Below, in pieces: positions 33,492 through 45,202 of a stretch of DNA of 64,000 bases (positions are counted from its first letter, which is position 1; each line of letters opens with the position of its first letter). The stretch is from Ahaetulla prasina (Eukaryota; Chordata; Lepidosauria; Squamata; Colubridae). Both the position numbers and the translations under genes were made by a program. Where the stretch lies: contig NC_080539.1 in assembly GCF_028640845.1 (NCBI RefSeq), forward strand, positions 188,799,436-188,863,435, written 5' to 3'. The notes under the pieces are model-generated. The model did no database searches. It had not been told where the DNA came from and saw nothing but the letters and a program-made list of their open reading frames with translations.

Positions 33492-34348
33492 GCCGGCTAG
33501 GCTCCGGGAAGGCAAAACGGGAGGCGTTCGTCCACCGGGATAGACTGCTGCTGGAGCTGGAGGCTCGAAGGAAGGGAGAGGGGGGCGGTGGAGCTCAAGG
33601 TTCTTTAGCCCTAGACACCTGCCCCGCTAGAGAAGGGAGGGAGATCGGGTCGGCCAGTCTCCGGGAAGGTAGACGGGCCGGATTCTTACTTCGGAATAGA
33701 CTGCTGCTGGAGCTGGAGGCTCGAAGGAAGGGGAAGGGGAGGGGCGGCTGAGAACGGGCTCGCTTAAGGCTCTTCCAAAGCAGCCCTGCTGAACCGCCAC
33801 GGAGGGGAGGGAGAGCGGGCCGCTAGGCTCGGGAAGGCAAAACGGGAGGCGTTCGTCACCGGGATAGACTGCTGCTGGAGCTGGAGGCTCAAGGAAGGGA
33901 AGGGAGGGTGGCTGAGGACGGGCTCGTTAAGGCTCTTCCAAAGCAGCCCTGCTAAACCGCTACGGAGGGGAGGAGAGCGGGCCGCAGTAACTGAGAAAAG
34001 CCTGACGAGGCGGCTGGGCTACCTTCTGGCCTCGAGTCGGCCGTCCGTCCGTCCGTCACTTCTCGGCTCGGCAGCCGGTTTTGAAAAAGGTTCCGTCGCT
34101 GGGTTTCGGACTTTTGTTTTTTAAAAAAACACCACCTTCCTTTTCTCCCTAGTTGGGCGTTTCCCAGTTCCTGTTTTTTCCGCCTTGCCTGTTGAGTTTT
34201 ACCTGACAAGTTTCTTGCGCTTCCTCGACCTCCCTCCCTCCCTCGTCCTTTCCCTTCCCCCTCCCTCCCTGTCTTGTTTGTAGCCCCAGCGTCCCCTTTC
34301 GGTTGTATTTAAATCCAGAGCTTGAAACCTCCTCAGTGGGAGGAGAGG
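33492..34348. repeat. Unit 1 of an 857-bp tandem duplication
   Basis: From gccggctaggctccggg to cctcagtgggaggagag. Unit 2 follows directly at 34349. Within each unit a shorter block containing ggatagactgctgctggagc recurs two or three times about 330 bp apart. Confidence 0.85.
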
Positions 34349-35222
34349 GCCGGCTAGGCTCGGGAAGGCAAAACGGGAGGCGTTCGTCACCGGGATAGAC
34401 TGCTGCTGGAGCTGGAGGCTCAAGGAAGGGAAGGAGAGGGGCGGTGGAGCTCAAGGTTCTTTAGCCTAGACACCTGCCCGCTAGAGAAGGGAGGGAGATC
34501 GGGTCGGCCAGTCTCCGGGAAGGTAGACGGGCCGGATTCTTACTTCGGGATAGACTGCTGCTGGAGCTGGAGGCTCGAAGGAAGGGGAAGGGGAGGGGTG
34601 GCTGAGGACGGGCTCGTTTAAGGCTCTTCCAAAGCAGCCCTGCTGAACCGCTACGGAGGGAGGGAGAGCGGGCCGGCTAGGCTCGGGAAGGCAAAACGGG
34701 AGGCGTTCGTCACCGGGATAGACTGCTGCTGGAGCTGGAGGCTCAAGGAAGGGAAGGGAGGGTGGCTGAGGACGGGCTCGTTTAAGGCTCTTCCAAAGCA
34801 GCCCTGCTAAACCGCTACGGAAGGGAGGGAGAGCGGGCCGCAGTAACTGAGAAAAGCCTGACGAGGCGGCTGGGCTACCTTCTGGCCTCATGAGTCGGCC
34901 GTCCGTCCGTCTGTCACTTCTCGGCTCGGCAGCCGGTTTTGAAAAAGGTTCCGTCGCTGGGTTTCGGGACTTTTGTTTTTTAAAAAAACACCACCTTCCC
35001 TTTTCTCCCTAGTTGGGCGTTTCCCAGTTCCTGTTTTTTCCGCCTTGCCTGTTGAGTTTTACCTGACAAGTTTCTTGCGCTTCCCCTCGACCTCCCCTCC
35101 CTCCCTCCGTCCCTTTCCCCTTCCCCCCTCCCCTCCCCTCCCCTGTCTTGTTTGTAGCCCCAGCGTCCCCTTTCGGTTGTATTTTAATCCAGAGCTTGAA
35201 ACCTCCTCAGTGGGAGGAGAGG
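34349..35222. repeat. Unit 2 of the 857-bp tandem duplication
   Basis: Repeats unit 1 with few differences, for example gccgcagtaactgagaaaag at 34837 versus about 33980. The copies differ mainly by small indels in C- and G-runs. Confidence 0.85.
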
Positions 35223-35364
35223 AACGTCGATTTGGCAGCTGACCGCACTTGCACGGGCTGGGTAAGGAGAGCCCTAGGCGGCCTGCGGCGCCGGGGAGGA
35301 GAAAGAAGAAGCAGCCAAGAAAAAAGGGGTGGGGTGGGGTGGGGGAAATGAATTTAGGAGGGCG

Positions 35365-35404
<40 letters not shown>

Positions 35405-35835
35405 TGCGCCCGTCACCATGAGGAATGCCAGCTATTTCTTTGAAGGGGCGGGTGTGTAGCCAGGCGCCTCCTTCCTTCGCTTGAAACCCGGGAGGGTTTT
35501 CACTCTTCGCTCCCTGCGTGTGTATTTGTCAACAATTATAACTCTTCGGTCGGGGTCCCTTGCCTTGCCTCGCCTCTCCCTCGTGCCCTCTCTGTCAACG
35601 CTGTCAACAATTATAACTAACGCGCGGGTAATTGTGCGTGAGGGGGTGTGCGCGTGTGTCCACATAGGAATAAGTACGCATGCGCGCGCACTAACGAGAG
35701 CTAGCTGCCTGCGGTAGAAAGGACTCGCTGCAAGAGGAAGGGCTGAACGGCTTGGCTCGAGTATAAGCCGAGGGGGCGCTTTTCAGCACAAAAAACGTGC
35801 TGAAAAACTCGGCTTATACTCGAGTATATACGGTA

Positions 35836-36611
35836 TTTGGAAAGCAGCAAGCCCACACCTCCGGGTGTCTTCTTAGGGAGTGTGCAGATGAGTTGGCTTG
35901 TGTTCTTACAGATATTTTCAATCTTTCATTGATTGCCATTATTTTGCCAGTGCTAAAGAAGTCTTCAATCATAGGTCTTAATGATTATCATCGGATTGCA
36001 CTTAGGTCCATCCTTATGAAATGTTTTGAAAAGCTGATAAAGGACTTCATTGTATCAAGTCTCCCTACAGTATTTGACTCACTTCAGTTTACTTTCTGTG
36101 CAACAGAGGTTTCTGTTCAACAGAGGTTGATATTTCCTCTGTTATCCATCTGGCTTTGGCACACTTACGAGGAAAGAAATACTCGTGTACAAGCCAACTT
36201 CAGGTAGGTTCAACTTCAAGTTGGTAGGTTTGCCAACTTCAGTTAGGCATTTAATATGACAATTCCCAAGCATTTAGTAGATAAACTGGATGTTTTAGGC
36301 TTCAATACTCATTTATGCAGCTGGATTCTTGATTTTCTCACTGATAAGCTAGTTGGGACTAATATTTCTAATACCATCTCCTTGAGCACAGCTTCTCCTC
36401 AGGGCTGTGTACTAAGTCCACTGTTGTTCACCCTGCTGACCCATGACTCTTATACAAGGTTTGCTATCTATTATATTTTGTGGATGATACAACACTAGTG
36501 GGACTTATTCAGGATGTTAATGAGGGTGATTACCAGGAGGAGGTAGAGTGTTTGATGAACTGATGTAATAAAAACAGTCTGGTTTTAAATGTAGGAAAAA
36601 CAAAAGATATC
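35836..36611 (+). mobile_element. L2-clade LINE, right part (RT)
   Basis: Continues the LINE cut at 31577: LLRECADELACVLTDIFNLS, then LNDYHRIALRSILMKCFEKL. Frameshifts lead to [38 protein letters not shown] and a shifted [10 protein letters not shown]. The active-site box is FVDD. The LINE stops at 36611, where an LTR begins. It is an old, dead copy. Confidence 0.8.
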
Positions 36612-36990
36612 TGTCAGGCCTGGAAGCCTTTTTCTTTTTCATAGGGCCTTCAGGCCTGCCACATTTACTACTGTGGGAAAATGGGAGGGGGGATTGTATG
36701 GAGGCAGTTCATAGTAGCATTCCTTTCTCAGAAAGTCAAGGACGTCTCACCAGCACCTGGGGAGGCGTGACTGGAAGCTGGCTGAAGTTGGGACAGTGAC
36801 CTGATTGGGATAGATGGGAATGGAAGGGGAAGGATCTTTGACTTTAATTGGAGTAGGGACAGCATAGGGACTTCAGATTTGGGTTTTCCCCAGATGTGCC
36901 AATATGACATCTCTAATAAATTCTTGCATTGAGGAAGATTCTTTCCTCTGAGTTTCAATTCTGTTGGGGGTATTACTTGGAACCCCGACA
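36612..36990 (+). mobile_element. Solo LTR related to the Gypsy LTR
   Basis: Starts tgtcaggcctggaagcc and ends ggaaccccgaca, like the Gypsy LTR at 41164 (tgtcaggcctggaaacc ... ggaaccttgaca), but the middle is divergent. It contains ctaataaattcttgc, a possible poly-A signal region. The flanking 5 bp (atatc and tcact) do not match. It interrupts the L2 LINE at 36611. Confidence 0.75.
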
Positions 36991-37001
36991 TCACTAAGTT
37001 T

Positions 37002-37005
<4 letters not shown>

Positions 37006-37042
<37 letters not shown>
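37006..37042 (+). repeat. (GT)n microsatellite
   Basis: About 18 gt units just after the solo LTR. Confidence 0.95.
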
Positions 37043-37044
<2 letters not shown>

Positions 37045-37459
37045 GGGGAGAGGAGCTCTTCCTGAGGAAAAAGAGTGCAATTTGAAGGTTGTAAGGAAAT
37101 ACACACACAATCCAGCCGGTGAAAGATACGGCGATCACTTGTGTATTTTCAGGGCAGCGAGAAGACTCGGGAAGAGCTCCACTATACACACACACACGCA
37201 TGCATATATTTACACTTAGTGAAAACACATGCACAGGAATCAAGAGGCTTTCTCCCTTCTCCCACCCCCTGTGCTACACTGCTATGTGCTGATCAAAACA
37301 GGCCTTCCCTCACCCCTTCTGCAAAGGAGAAACAACACAAGCCTCCACCCTTGGAATTAGCTGTATTTGCGCTTCTCCAAGGGGCCGATGGGCTGCAGCT
37401 GCAGCCGGACACTAGCGGGGGTAGGAGCGCACCCTCTCATGCTGGCTACGCCCATCCCC
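37043..37459. other. Unassigned sequence
   Basis: Includes a short (CA)n at 37183-37196. No supported ORF or family. Confidence 0.4.
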
Positions 37460-37765
37460 CGGGCTTATTTTTCTGGTAGGGCTTATATTAAGCCTACAAA
37501 CCCCCCAAATCAAGCTCGAGCTTATTTGCAGGGTGGGTCTTATTTTCAGGGGAACACGGTGTACATACATACAGCACACACATACGGTTTCCTTGAAAAT
37601 AAGACCTATCCCAAAAATAAGCCCTACTTAAGAGCCTGCACAGCCAGTTGCCTGCCCATTCCATCTGGTTGCTTGAGGTGCTATGGCCACGAGGCGAGGC
37701 AGGGTGGTAATGAGCTGTCCCATGTGCCCCACACCAGCTTATTTCAGGGCCCTTGCAGCCAGACC
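37460..37765 (-). mobile_element. Repeat with aaaataagaccc motifs, left copy
   Basis: On the minus strand: gtggatggtctggctgcaag, gtggggcacatggga, then several aaataag(a/c)cc motifs. It matches 52985-53245 in the opposite orientation. It truncates the DIRS-b RNase H. Probably a non-autonomous DNA transposon. Confidence 0.6.
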
Positions 37766-38991
37766 ATCCACACACTATTGTCAACACAATATTGTCTGTG
37801 AACACTAAAACGTGCTTGCCTGAGATTTCTTCCTGAAAGTGACGGAGCACCAGATAAACTGCTCGCAACTCCAGCCAATTGATATTCTGCCGCTGTTTGC
37901 GAGCAGTCCACTTGCCCTGAACCAAGTCCGACTCGAAATGTGTTCCCCAGCCAGATATACTGGCATCCGTCATCACCACCAGCACTTGAGGAGTGTGGAA
38001 CAGACAGCCCTTGGTAATTGCCAGTGATCGCCACCAGTTGAGGGACCTGAGGATGTCCTGGGGAACGAGGACCGTGGTTGATGAAGAGCCTCTGCCTGCC
38101 TTCTGGAATGGCAAAAGAAACCATTGAAGGTCCCTAGCACGTAATCGGGCCCAAGAGGTGATGGAAATGGCTGAGATCACCTTCCCCAGGAGCTGTGAGA
38201 GCAGTAAGAGAGAGATCTTACATTCGCGTTGAACCCTACAGACTAACTCCCGTAAACTATCCTGGCGCTCCTGGGATAAATGCACCCTGCCTTCAATGGA
38301 ATCAATCACTGCACATAAATGAAGGATGCAGGTCACCAGAGTCAAATGACTTTTCTCCCTATTAATGGTAAACCCATGATCTGCTAGACACTGTAATGTC
38401 ACTTGTAAATCCACGTTAGCAGTCTGTACTGAAGTAGACAAAATGATGATGTCATCTAGGTAACACTGGAGACGTATTGCTTGGGACCGAAGAAAGGCAG
38501 CTAACGAAGCCAAAATCTTAGTAAAACAGCGGGGAGCCGAAGACAGACCAAAGGGCAAAGCCTTATATTGGTAATGAACACCATCATAGTAAAACTGCAA
38601 AAACTGCCTATGAGCGGCAAGAATGGGAATATGTAAATATGCTTCGGTAATATCAATAGAAGTGAGGAAGTCACCCTTCCTGACGCCATCTAAAATAGAT
38701 CGAAGAGACTGCATCTTGAACCGTCTATATGTAATGTACTGGTTCAAACGTTTAAGGTCCAGAATAGGTCTCCACCCCCCTCCCCAAGGATTTTGGAACT
38801 AGGAATACTAGAGAATAAAACCCTAGCAAGTGTTGATCCTCTGGCACCTTCTGAATGGCCTTAAGTTCCAGAAGATGTAGTACCACAGCAGACATGAGGA
38901 CCCTCTTGTTTGTGTCACAAGACACTGGGCATCGAATAAAGAAATTTGGAGGAGGGGAGAGAAATTCAAGGGATAGACCAGATTTTATCAT
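37766..38991 (-). pseudogene. DIRS-b RT and RNase H
   Basis: 38991-38752 covers the RT start (GLSLEFLSPPPNFFIRCPVS, GFYSLVFLVPKSLG). A frameshift leads to 38747-37766: RRFKMQSLRSIL, TSIDITEAYLHIPILA, LPFGLSSAPRCFTKI, and an intact CYLDDIIIL box. RNase H follows with MTDASISGWGTHFE and NWLELRAVYLVLRHF, then VLVFTDNIVLTIV, after which the inserted repeat takes over. Unlike DIRS-a the YLDD box is intact. Only one frameshift is obvious in the RT. Confidence 0.88.
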
Positions 38992-39125
38992 ATTCCTGAC
39001 TCAGCAGTCAGAAGTAGTCTCATCCCAACGGTCAGCATAAAGGGCCAATCTGCTGCCAATGGCAGTTGGCGGTTAATAGCGGCGCCAGACCGAACAACTT
39101 CCTTCCCCGCGAAAGGGCCGTTTAC

Positions 39126-39864
39126 TCAGAAATGGTTTACCATGAAAGGATCTATCCTGTGCCCCCTCTGCCTAGAAATGCAAGACCCCTGAAAACGGGA
39201 AGACCCAGCCCCCCAATCCAAACCCTGAATGGAAGGACGATGGGAAAATGGAAGGTAATGGGACTCCCCTCGACGTTGGGCCGTCGGCAAAATCTTTCTC
39301 TTATCTCTCGTTTCGATAAGTGGCGGTTCCAAAGTATCTCCAAACAATCTGTCCCCACCAAAGGGGTAGACGTCAGATGCCATTTATGGCATGTGTCTGC
39401 CTGCCAATTGCGTAACCATAGCAGATGACGGGCAGTGACTGCAGAAGCCATACTGTCTTGCAAAGCGGGCCGAGTGCAAGATGGCAGAGTTCCAGATCTT
39501 TCTTCTCGGCTTCCTCTAGAAGGGAAAGTTCACTGACAAAGGAATGAGAAGGTGATGCTAGATTGTCATATGATTGTATCTCGACCACCTCGCGATCAAG
39601 ACGCCAGCTGGTGAGCACCGAGCATTCCGATGGTGCTCTGGAGGGATGCTGAAGACCCAACTGAAGACCCAGCTGAATGGTGTTGGCAATGATAGTTTGC
39701 AGATTACTAGAGAGATTAAAATTGCAGATTCTTTCAGAATGGGCAGCCTCCAATGGTACAGGAGCCAGATCCAATTGAGTATCGACCTGAGGCGCTGGTG
39801 CAGAAGTCAATACCAGAGCGCCCCATAGATTAGTCATAGGAATATGTAAGGGGTCACCCGGCAA
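39126..39864 (-). pseudogene. DIRS-b gag-like region
   Basis: Frames 39383-39126, 39463-39152 and 39864-39373 lie just upstream of the RT. MASAVTARHLLWLRNWQADT corresponds to GASVTSRRLLWLRNWQADVR of DIRS-a, so both belong to the same position in the element. That pairing supports the gag assignment. No zinc knuckle is visible. Confidence 0.7.
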
Positions 39865-41163
39865 AAAAACTTGGTCAGTAGAAATCGCACTTGAGAAATA
39901 TGCAACTACTTGATCCTATTTAGTCAAAGGGACACAATTAGTAGGTGTGGCAATCGCCTTACTACATATCTTACGCAGGGCGAGGTCCTGCCTTTTTTCG
40001 TCTCTCATGGTTGCCTAAGAGGCAGACTTATGATGGCGCGATGTAGCAGGGGTAGAATCCTGTGAGTGTTCTGCTGACACACGGGCGGGGCCACATCCTG
40101 CTCTGACACACACCCCCAGGAGAATTAGATTCCTCAGCCCTCCGTGATTTGCCCACAGCCTTGGGCATGGTGACCAATAGTGCTTTCCCGGAAAACAGGA
40201 ACAAGGCTAATAATAAGAGGCTAGCAGAGCCACCGAAATGAATCCAAAGCGTTCTTTTTTTTTTTTTTCTTTACAATCCTGTCAATAACTGCAAATGGAA
40301 AGGGCTGAGCGAGCTGCCTGGAAAATGGTGAAAGAGTTAATGGGAACCAGCTGTGGTCAAAAGTAATAGTGCTCTCTGGGGCAAATCCCCTTAACGAGGA
40401 AATAGACTGGAGCTCAGTGCTCCGTCAGAAATCACAAGCCACAGCAGCAAAATGGCAGAAATACAAACTGGCGGCTGCACCGATCACTCTGCAACTTCAA
40501 AATGGCGATCGCAGGGAGAATAGGGAGCGCGAAACTCCATAATGATACCGCCGCTTGCAATCCCAGGCTGTAGCCGGTCCATCCCAAGGCGGGAAGTGGT
40601 CCCAGGGCTATGGCCAAAATGCAGGCAGGCTGAAAGGAGAGTAAAGCTCCATCGGAAATAAGTAGGTCGGGCGGGAACCACTTTTTTTCTTCTGAAATGG
40701 CCGCCCGACAAGCCTGTCACAATCACTGAAATGCTGACAAGCTGGTCTTAAGAGCATGAAACTCCACTATCCGACCCGCGGCTGCCTTCAGGAGCACAAG
40801 ACTCCACCATTCGGTCCCAGATTGCCTGCTAATCAATGGGACAATGAGAGAGCTTGGAAACACAATCTTGGTTGAAAGGATATAAAGAGCTCTTCAGGCA
40901 GCCGCGAGGTCCCTGGCAAGAGTCAGAGCTGAAGCTCCAACCACGGGGACTTTCCACAGCACAAATAGAAGTTTGTAACTCACAAAGTTCAAAGACAAGA
41001 AGTCCAAGCTATTCAAAGTCCAAAGTCCAGAGAAAAACAGGTAAAGTTAGCAATCAGGAATAAGGAGCAACTCTTGACGTGTCGGTCCAGTCTGACGGAC
41101 TGAGTCAAAAGCTGGATCCCCTAGCAACAGAGACGGGACCTAACAACTTTGTCAAGCTCAGTC
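39865..41163. other. DIRS-b 5' region
   Basis: No supported ORF. It contains short gag-leader-like sequences, a T14 run at about 40256-40269 and the partial right inverted repeat next to the Gypsy element. Confidence 0.5.
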
Positions 41164-41533
41164 TGTCAGGCCTGGAAACCATATTAGACTTTAGGGTTCC
41201 AGACGCTGCCACATTTTTCCCCTGAGGGGAGGAAGGGGGGCTGAGGGGTATGGTAACATTCTTCAAGCGGTCAAGGTCGGATGGTGTTCACATCTGCAGG
41301 AAGAGTGGCAAAAAGATATTCGAATGAACTGGAAGAACGTGGGACCATGTGACCATCAAAAGGGTCAGGGGGGTGGGACTCTTGGGGTTTGTATAACTGG
41401 GAAAAGAATCCGAAAATTCAGTTTTGGAATTTCACTCATCGTGTGCCAGTTTCCTCATGCTAGTAAAGAACTCTGGAAAACAATGGCTTCTGAGTTTTTT
41501 TAATGCAGAAGAGGTTTTTCTGGAACCTTGACA
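41164..41533 (+). repeat. Gypsy 5' LTR
   Basis: 370 bp, tg...ca ends (tgtcaggcctgg ... ccttgaca). A tataactggg and a catgctagtaaag near the middle and end may be promoter and poly-A region. Nearly identical to the 3' LTR, so the insertion is young. Confidence 0.95.
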
Positions 41534-41658
41534 TTATTCCAAAACTCTTAACTTTCTTTTGCTAACGGTACCCTCTCCTCCGCTCAGAGGGGGCCCGTTA
41601 GGGGGGTGCTGGGCCCCAGCCTCCGCAACCTCCACAGAGGTGCAAAGACCCAGCGAAG

Positions 41659-42640
41659 ATGGAGGAGCAGCAAGCTGAAAGAATGGATATAGCACAGAAG
41701 CTTGAATCTAACGATTTAAGTGAAATCACCTACTTCCCATCGGAAGATATGACTCAAAAACCCGAAGTGGTAGAGCCTGCTTGTCAGTTGGAGCACGGCC
41801 CAAAGACTCCGATTCATGAGTAAGCTGTCGTTCGGGAGAAAACATTTCCCCGGGGCGGAATGGAGAGCCCCCTCCCTCTTCTCAACCTCACTGGAGGACA
41901 GTAAAACCCGGAGAATCGGGAGAGTCACTGGATTGGGACCTAAGAAACCCCCTGAAATCCCAGTCCCTATTAGACCTCCCTGAAACTTTTGAGCCTTTGG
42001 AAGTGAGGCCTCGTATAAGCTCAGCTCACCCACCTCGAGAGCCTTTAGCTCAGCCTAGATTCACATTCCCTCCCACCAGAGAGGGAGAAATTACTGAAGC
42101 TCAAAGCCGTTCCGATGAACGCAGGAGGACCTCCCTTCCCTCCTTTAGACGGCAGGGAGTTCAGGCAGCACCAGGGACTTGGGGGGAATCGCAACTCCCC
42201 CCTCCAATTGACTTTTCCCGCCAACAGAGGCCTACGCTGCCTCCAGCAGCTTCTATTCCTCCTGGTTGGGCATTTTATCCTGGACAAGGGTGGATCCAAA
42301 ACCAATGGCAACCAGCCAGTTCAGCACCTTTCTTTCCTGGGGGCCCCAGGGCAATGTTTGCCCCGTCAGCTGAAGCATTTCAAGGACTTCCTTCTCAGCA
42401 GCCAGGGGGAATTCCACCCCTCTTCACAACTCAGCAACCCGCCACAACAGCAACGGCCATCCCCCAAATCCCTCTTCAACCGCAAGCAGGCCAGCTAAAC
42501 CCACCTGCACCTCCTCACCCAGCCCCTCCCCCTTTCAAACCAACCTTTGATGGGAATCCACACCACCTGGCTTACTTTCTCAGCAGAATTGAGGCTTACG
42601 TTGAACAATATAGACATCAATACCCATCAGAAAGAACCTA
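41659..42640 (+). pseudogene. Gypsy gag, N-terminal part
   Basis: The first ATG after the LTR is at 41659 (MEEQQAERMDIAQKLESNDL), with a stop at 41821. A second stretch at 41997-42641 (214 codons) is rich in proline and glutamine and ends FLSRIEAYVEQYRHQYPSER. The frame is shifted once more before 42662. It resembles the proline-rich N-terminus of chromovirus gag. The leader between LTR and gag shows no clear tRNA primer site. Confidence 0.75.
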
Positions 42641-42661
42641 ATCAACGCCATCTCGGATGGT

Positions 42662-45202
42662 ATGAACATGGGGCTAGCCTCAGAATGGATAGCTCAACTA
42701 CACAATGAACGTGCACCAGAACTAAACGATGTTCACAGATTTATGGCGCTGCTTCGCAACCGGTTTCAAGATGATGACCTAATTGCAGAATGTGAAACCA
42801 CCTTAAAAACAGTGAAGCAAGGTAACAAGCCTCTAAAACAATTTGTATGGGATTTCAGAAGGGTTACTGGCAATCTTAGACATTGGCCAGAACGCATCGT
42901 CCTCCACTACTTCAAAGACGCGATTGATCAAAACATCAGAAAAGCCTGCTCCACCAGAGGAATCCCAGAACAACTAAATGACTGGTACAACGTGTCCATC
43001 GCTCTGGACAGAGAATTCAACCCCCTCCAAAGCCAATCACCAACTACAACTCCACAAAGACCACCTACAAAACCCTCCCTCTTAAGACCAACCACACCCT
43101 CCACCTTTCAGCCTTCAACAATAATCAAATGCTACCGTTGTGGAAAACTAGGACATCGGGTGTCAGTTTGCCTAGCCCCAACACCCCTCCCACAATATCG
43201 CCCACCAACTGCTACCCAACCACGCAGACCCCCTCGAAGGAATCCGAATACCAGTCGCTTTGCGAGACAAGCCATAAATCTCCCTACTGACCTTCCGTCA
43301 TCTGATTCACCTCCTGACGACTCAAACCAAGCAGGAAACGACCCAATGGTGAGTGCACCCATTCCTCCATTTGCTATCAAAGTAAACTTCGTAATTCCAG
43401 GGGGAGGGGCCAAAAAAGATTTAGAGGCTATTGTGGACACAGGATGCACCAGATGCCTAATTTCAACCTCTACGGTCACCCAACTCCGTATAAAAACATT
43501 CCCCTTGAAACACCCAATTAAATTCCACCAAGTAGATGGAACCTTGATTGGTGGCGTTCCAGTGACCCAAATCACACAACTGGTTCGCTTAGAAATTGGA
43601 GCCCATCATGAACTTATAAGATTCATAGTAATTCCCAAGATGTCAGAATCCATCATCCTGGGTTTAGCTTGGCTGGACAAATGGGAACCCACAATCAAAT
43701 GGGAGGATGGATTCAGGAAAATTATATGGACTTTCAGACCCTTAGACCCAATTCCCCCTATCCAAAATGACCACCAGAAGGAACCAACAACCACCATATC
43801 CAATCCATCTCCTAATGAACCACGCATCCCTAAAGCATACATGGATTTATCAGACGTTTTTAGCGAGGATGAATGTAACCTCTTACCCCCCCACCGACAA
43901 ACTGATTGCGCAATTGAATTGCACCCGGGGGCAAAATTACCAAAACCCAAAATGTATTCAATGACACCAGCCGAAATGTCTGAACTAAGAAAATACATTG
44001 ACACTAACCTAGCCAGAGGGTTCATTGAACCAGCAAAATCACCTGTAGCTGTGCCTGTGCTATTTAAACAAAAGAAAGATGGTTCGCTTAGATTGTGTAT
44101 TGACTTCAAAAATATCAATGCAATTTGCATACAAAACACATACCCTTTACCACTTATGCACGATTTGTTGAACCACTTATCAAAAGGCAAAATTTTCACC
44201 AGATTGGATTTAAGGGAAGCCTATTACCAGGTCCGCATCAAGGAAGGTGATGAATGGAAAACGGCTTTCAACTGCCCCTTGGGCAGTTTCCAATACCGTG
44301 TCATGCCTTTTGGCCTCCAAGGAGCTCCAGCTGTTTTTATGCAACTAATTAATGAAACCCTGCACCCCCACCTCTACAATGGAGTTCTTGTCTACTTAGA
44401 TGATATTCTTATCTACACAAACAATATCGAAGAACACATCAAATTAGTCAGACAAGTCCTTAAAAAGCTCCTAGCGGCCAAGCTATATGTCAAACTTTCC
44501 AAATGCGAATTCCATAAGGAATCCCTAGACTACCTAGGTTACCGGATATCAAACAAAGGTATCGAAATGGACCCAGGAAAAGTAAAAGCGGTGTTGGATT
44601 GGCAACTGCCACGCACACGTAAGCAACTTCAAAGTTTCTTGGGATTCGCAAATTTTTACCGCAAATTCATTCCTTCTTTCGCAAAAGTAGCTCTATCATT
44701 AACAGAATTGTTAAAAACTGGACCATTACCCGCCAAACCCAAACCTACCCAACCCCTACCTTGGACAATGGACTGCCAACGTTCCTTTGAACACCTGAAA
44801 CGCCTATTCTCGATGGAACCAATTCTTCAACACCCGGACCCAAATAAACCTTTTCTGGTCCAAGCTGATGCAAGTGATGTAGCAGTAGCCGCTGTCTTAT
44901 TACAACGAAATACCGACAACAATCTAATGCCCTGCGCGTACGTGTCTAAAAAACTGACAGACATTGAATGCAGATGGGCAGTTTGGGAAAAGGAAGCCTT
45001 TGCAGTGCGCTGGGCACTCCTCTCCTGGAGACACTTCCTTGAAGGGGGAAAAGAACCATTCGAGGTGTGGACCAACCACAAAAACCTCGAATACTTAAAA
45101 ACCCCTCGAAAGCTTTCTCCCAAACAAGTTCGATGGGCTCAGTTTTTCAACTGGTTCCATTTCACCCTCAAATACATCCCCGGTGACCAAACTCCTGGCT
45201 GA
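42662..45202 (+). pseudogene. Gypsy gag C-terminus, protease, RT and RNase H
   Basis: 846 open codons. Order: capsid C-terminal part (WIAQLHNERAPELNDVHRFM), zinc knuckle CYRCGKLGHRVSVC (CX2CX4HX4C) at about residue 160, protease with AIVDTGCTRCLIS (DTGC, usually DTGA/DSGA), RT with RLCIDFKNINAI, FTRLDLREAYYQVRIKE, MPFGLQGAPAVFM and VYLDDILIY (intact YLDD), then RNase H with LVQADASDVAVAAVLLQ. No stop separates gag and pol in this stretch. It stops in RNase H at 45202, and the frame 45183-45479 continues (LLADALSRKPQFD). The family reverse-transcribes in capsid-like particles. Confidence 0.93.

Larger units (their letters stand above)
37766..41163 (-). mobile_element. Second DIRS element (DIRS-b), truncated
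   Basis: Minus-strand DIRS element with gag-like and RT-RNase H parts. The recombinase is missing because the left side is cut at 37765. The right end is interrupted by the Gypsy element at 41164; the last stretch (ctgagtcaaaagctggatcc) resembles the right repeat of DIRS-a (gaccgagacgaaaagctgg). Confidence 0.85.

Noticed and set aside
34149..34891. Minus-strand frames rich in proline and serine
   Set aside because: They repeat the same peptide because the DNA is tandemly duplicated. No start context or domain.
36728..37243. Minus-strand frame of 171 codons
   Set aside because: It crosses the solo LTR and a (GT)n repeat and contains poly-HT. Not a gene.
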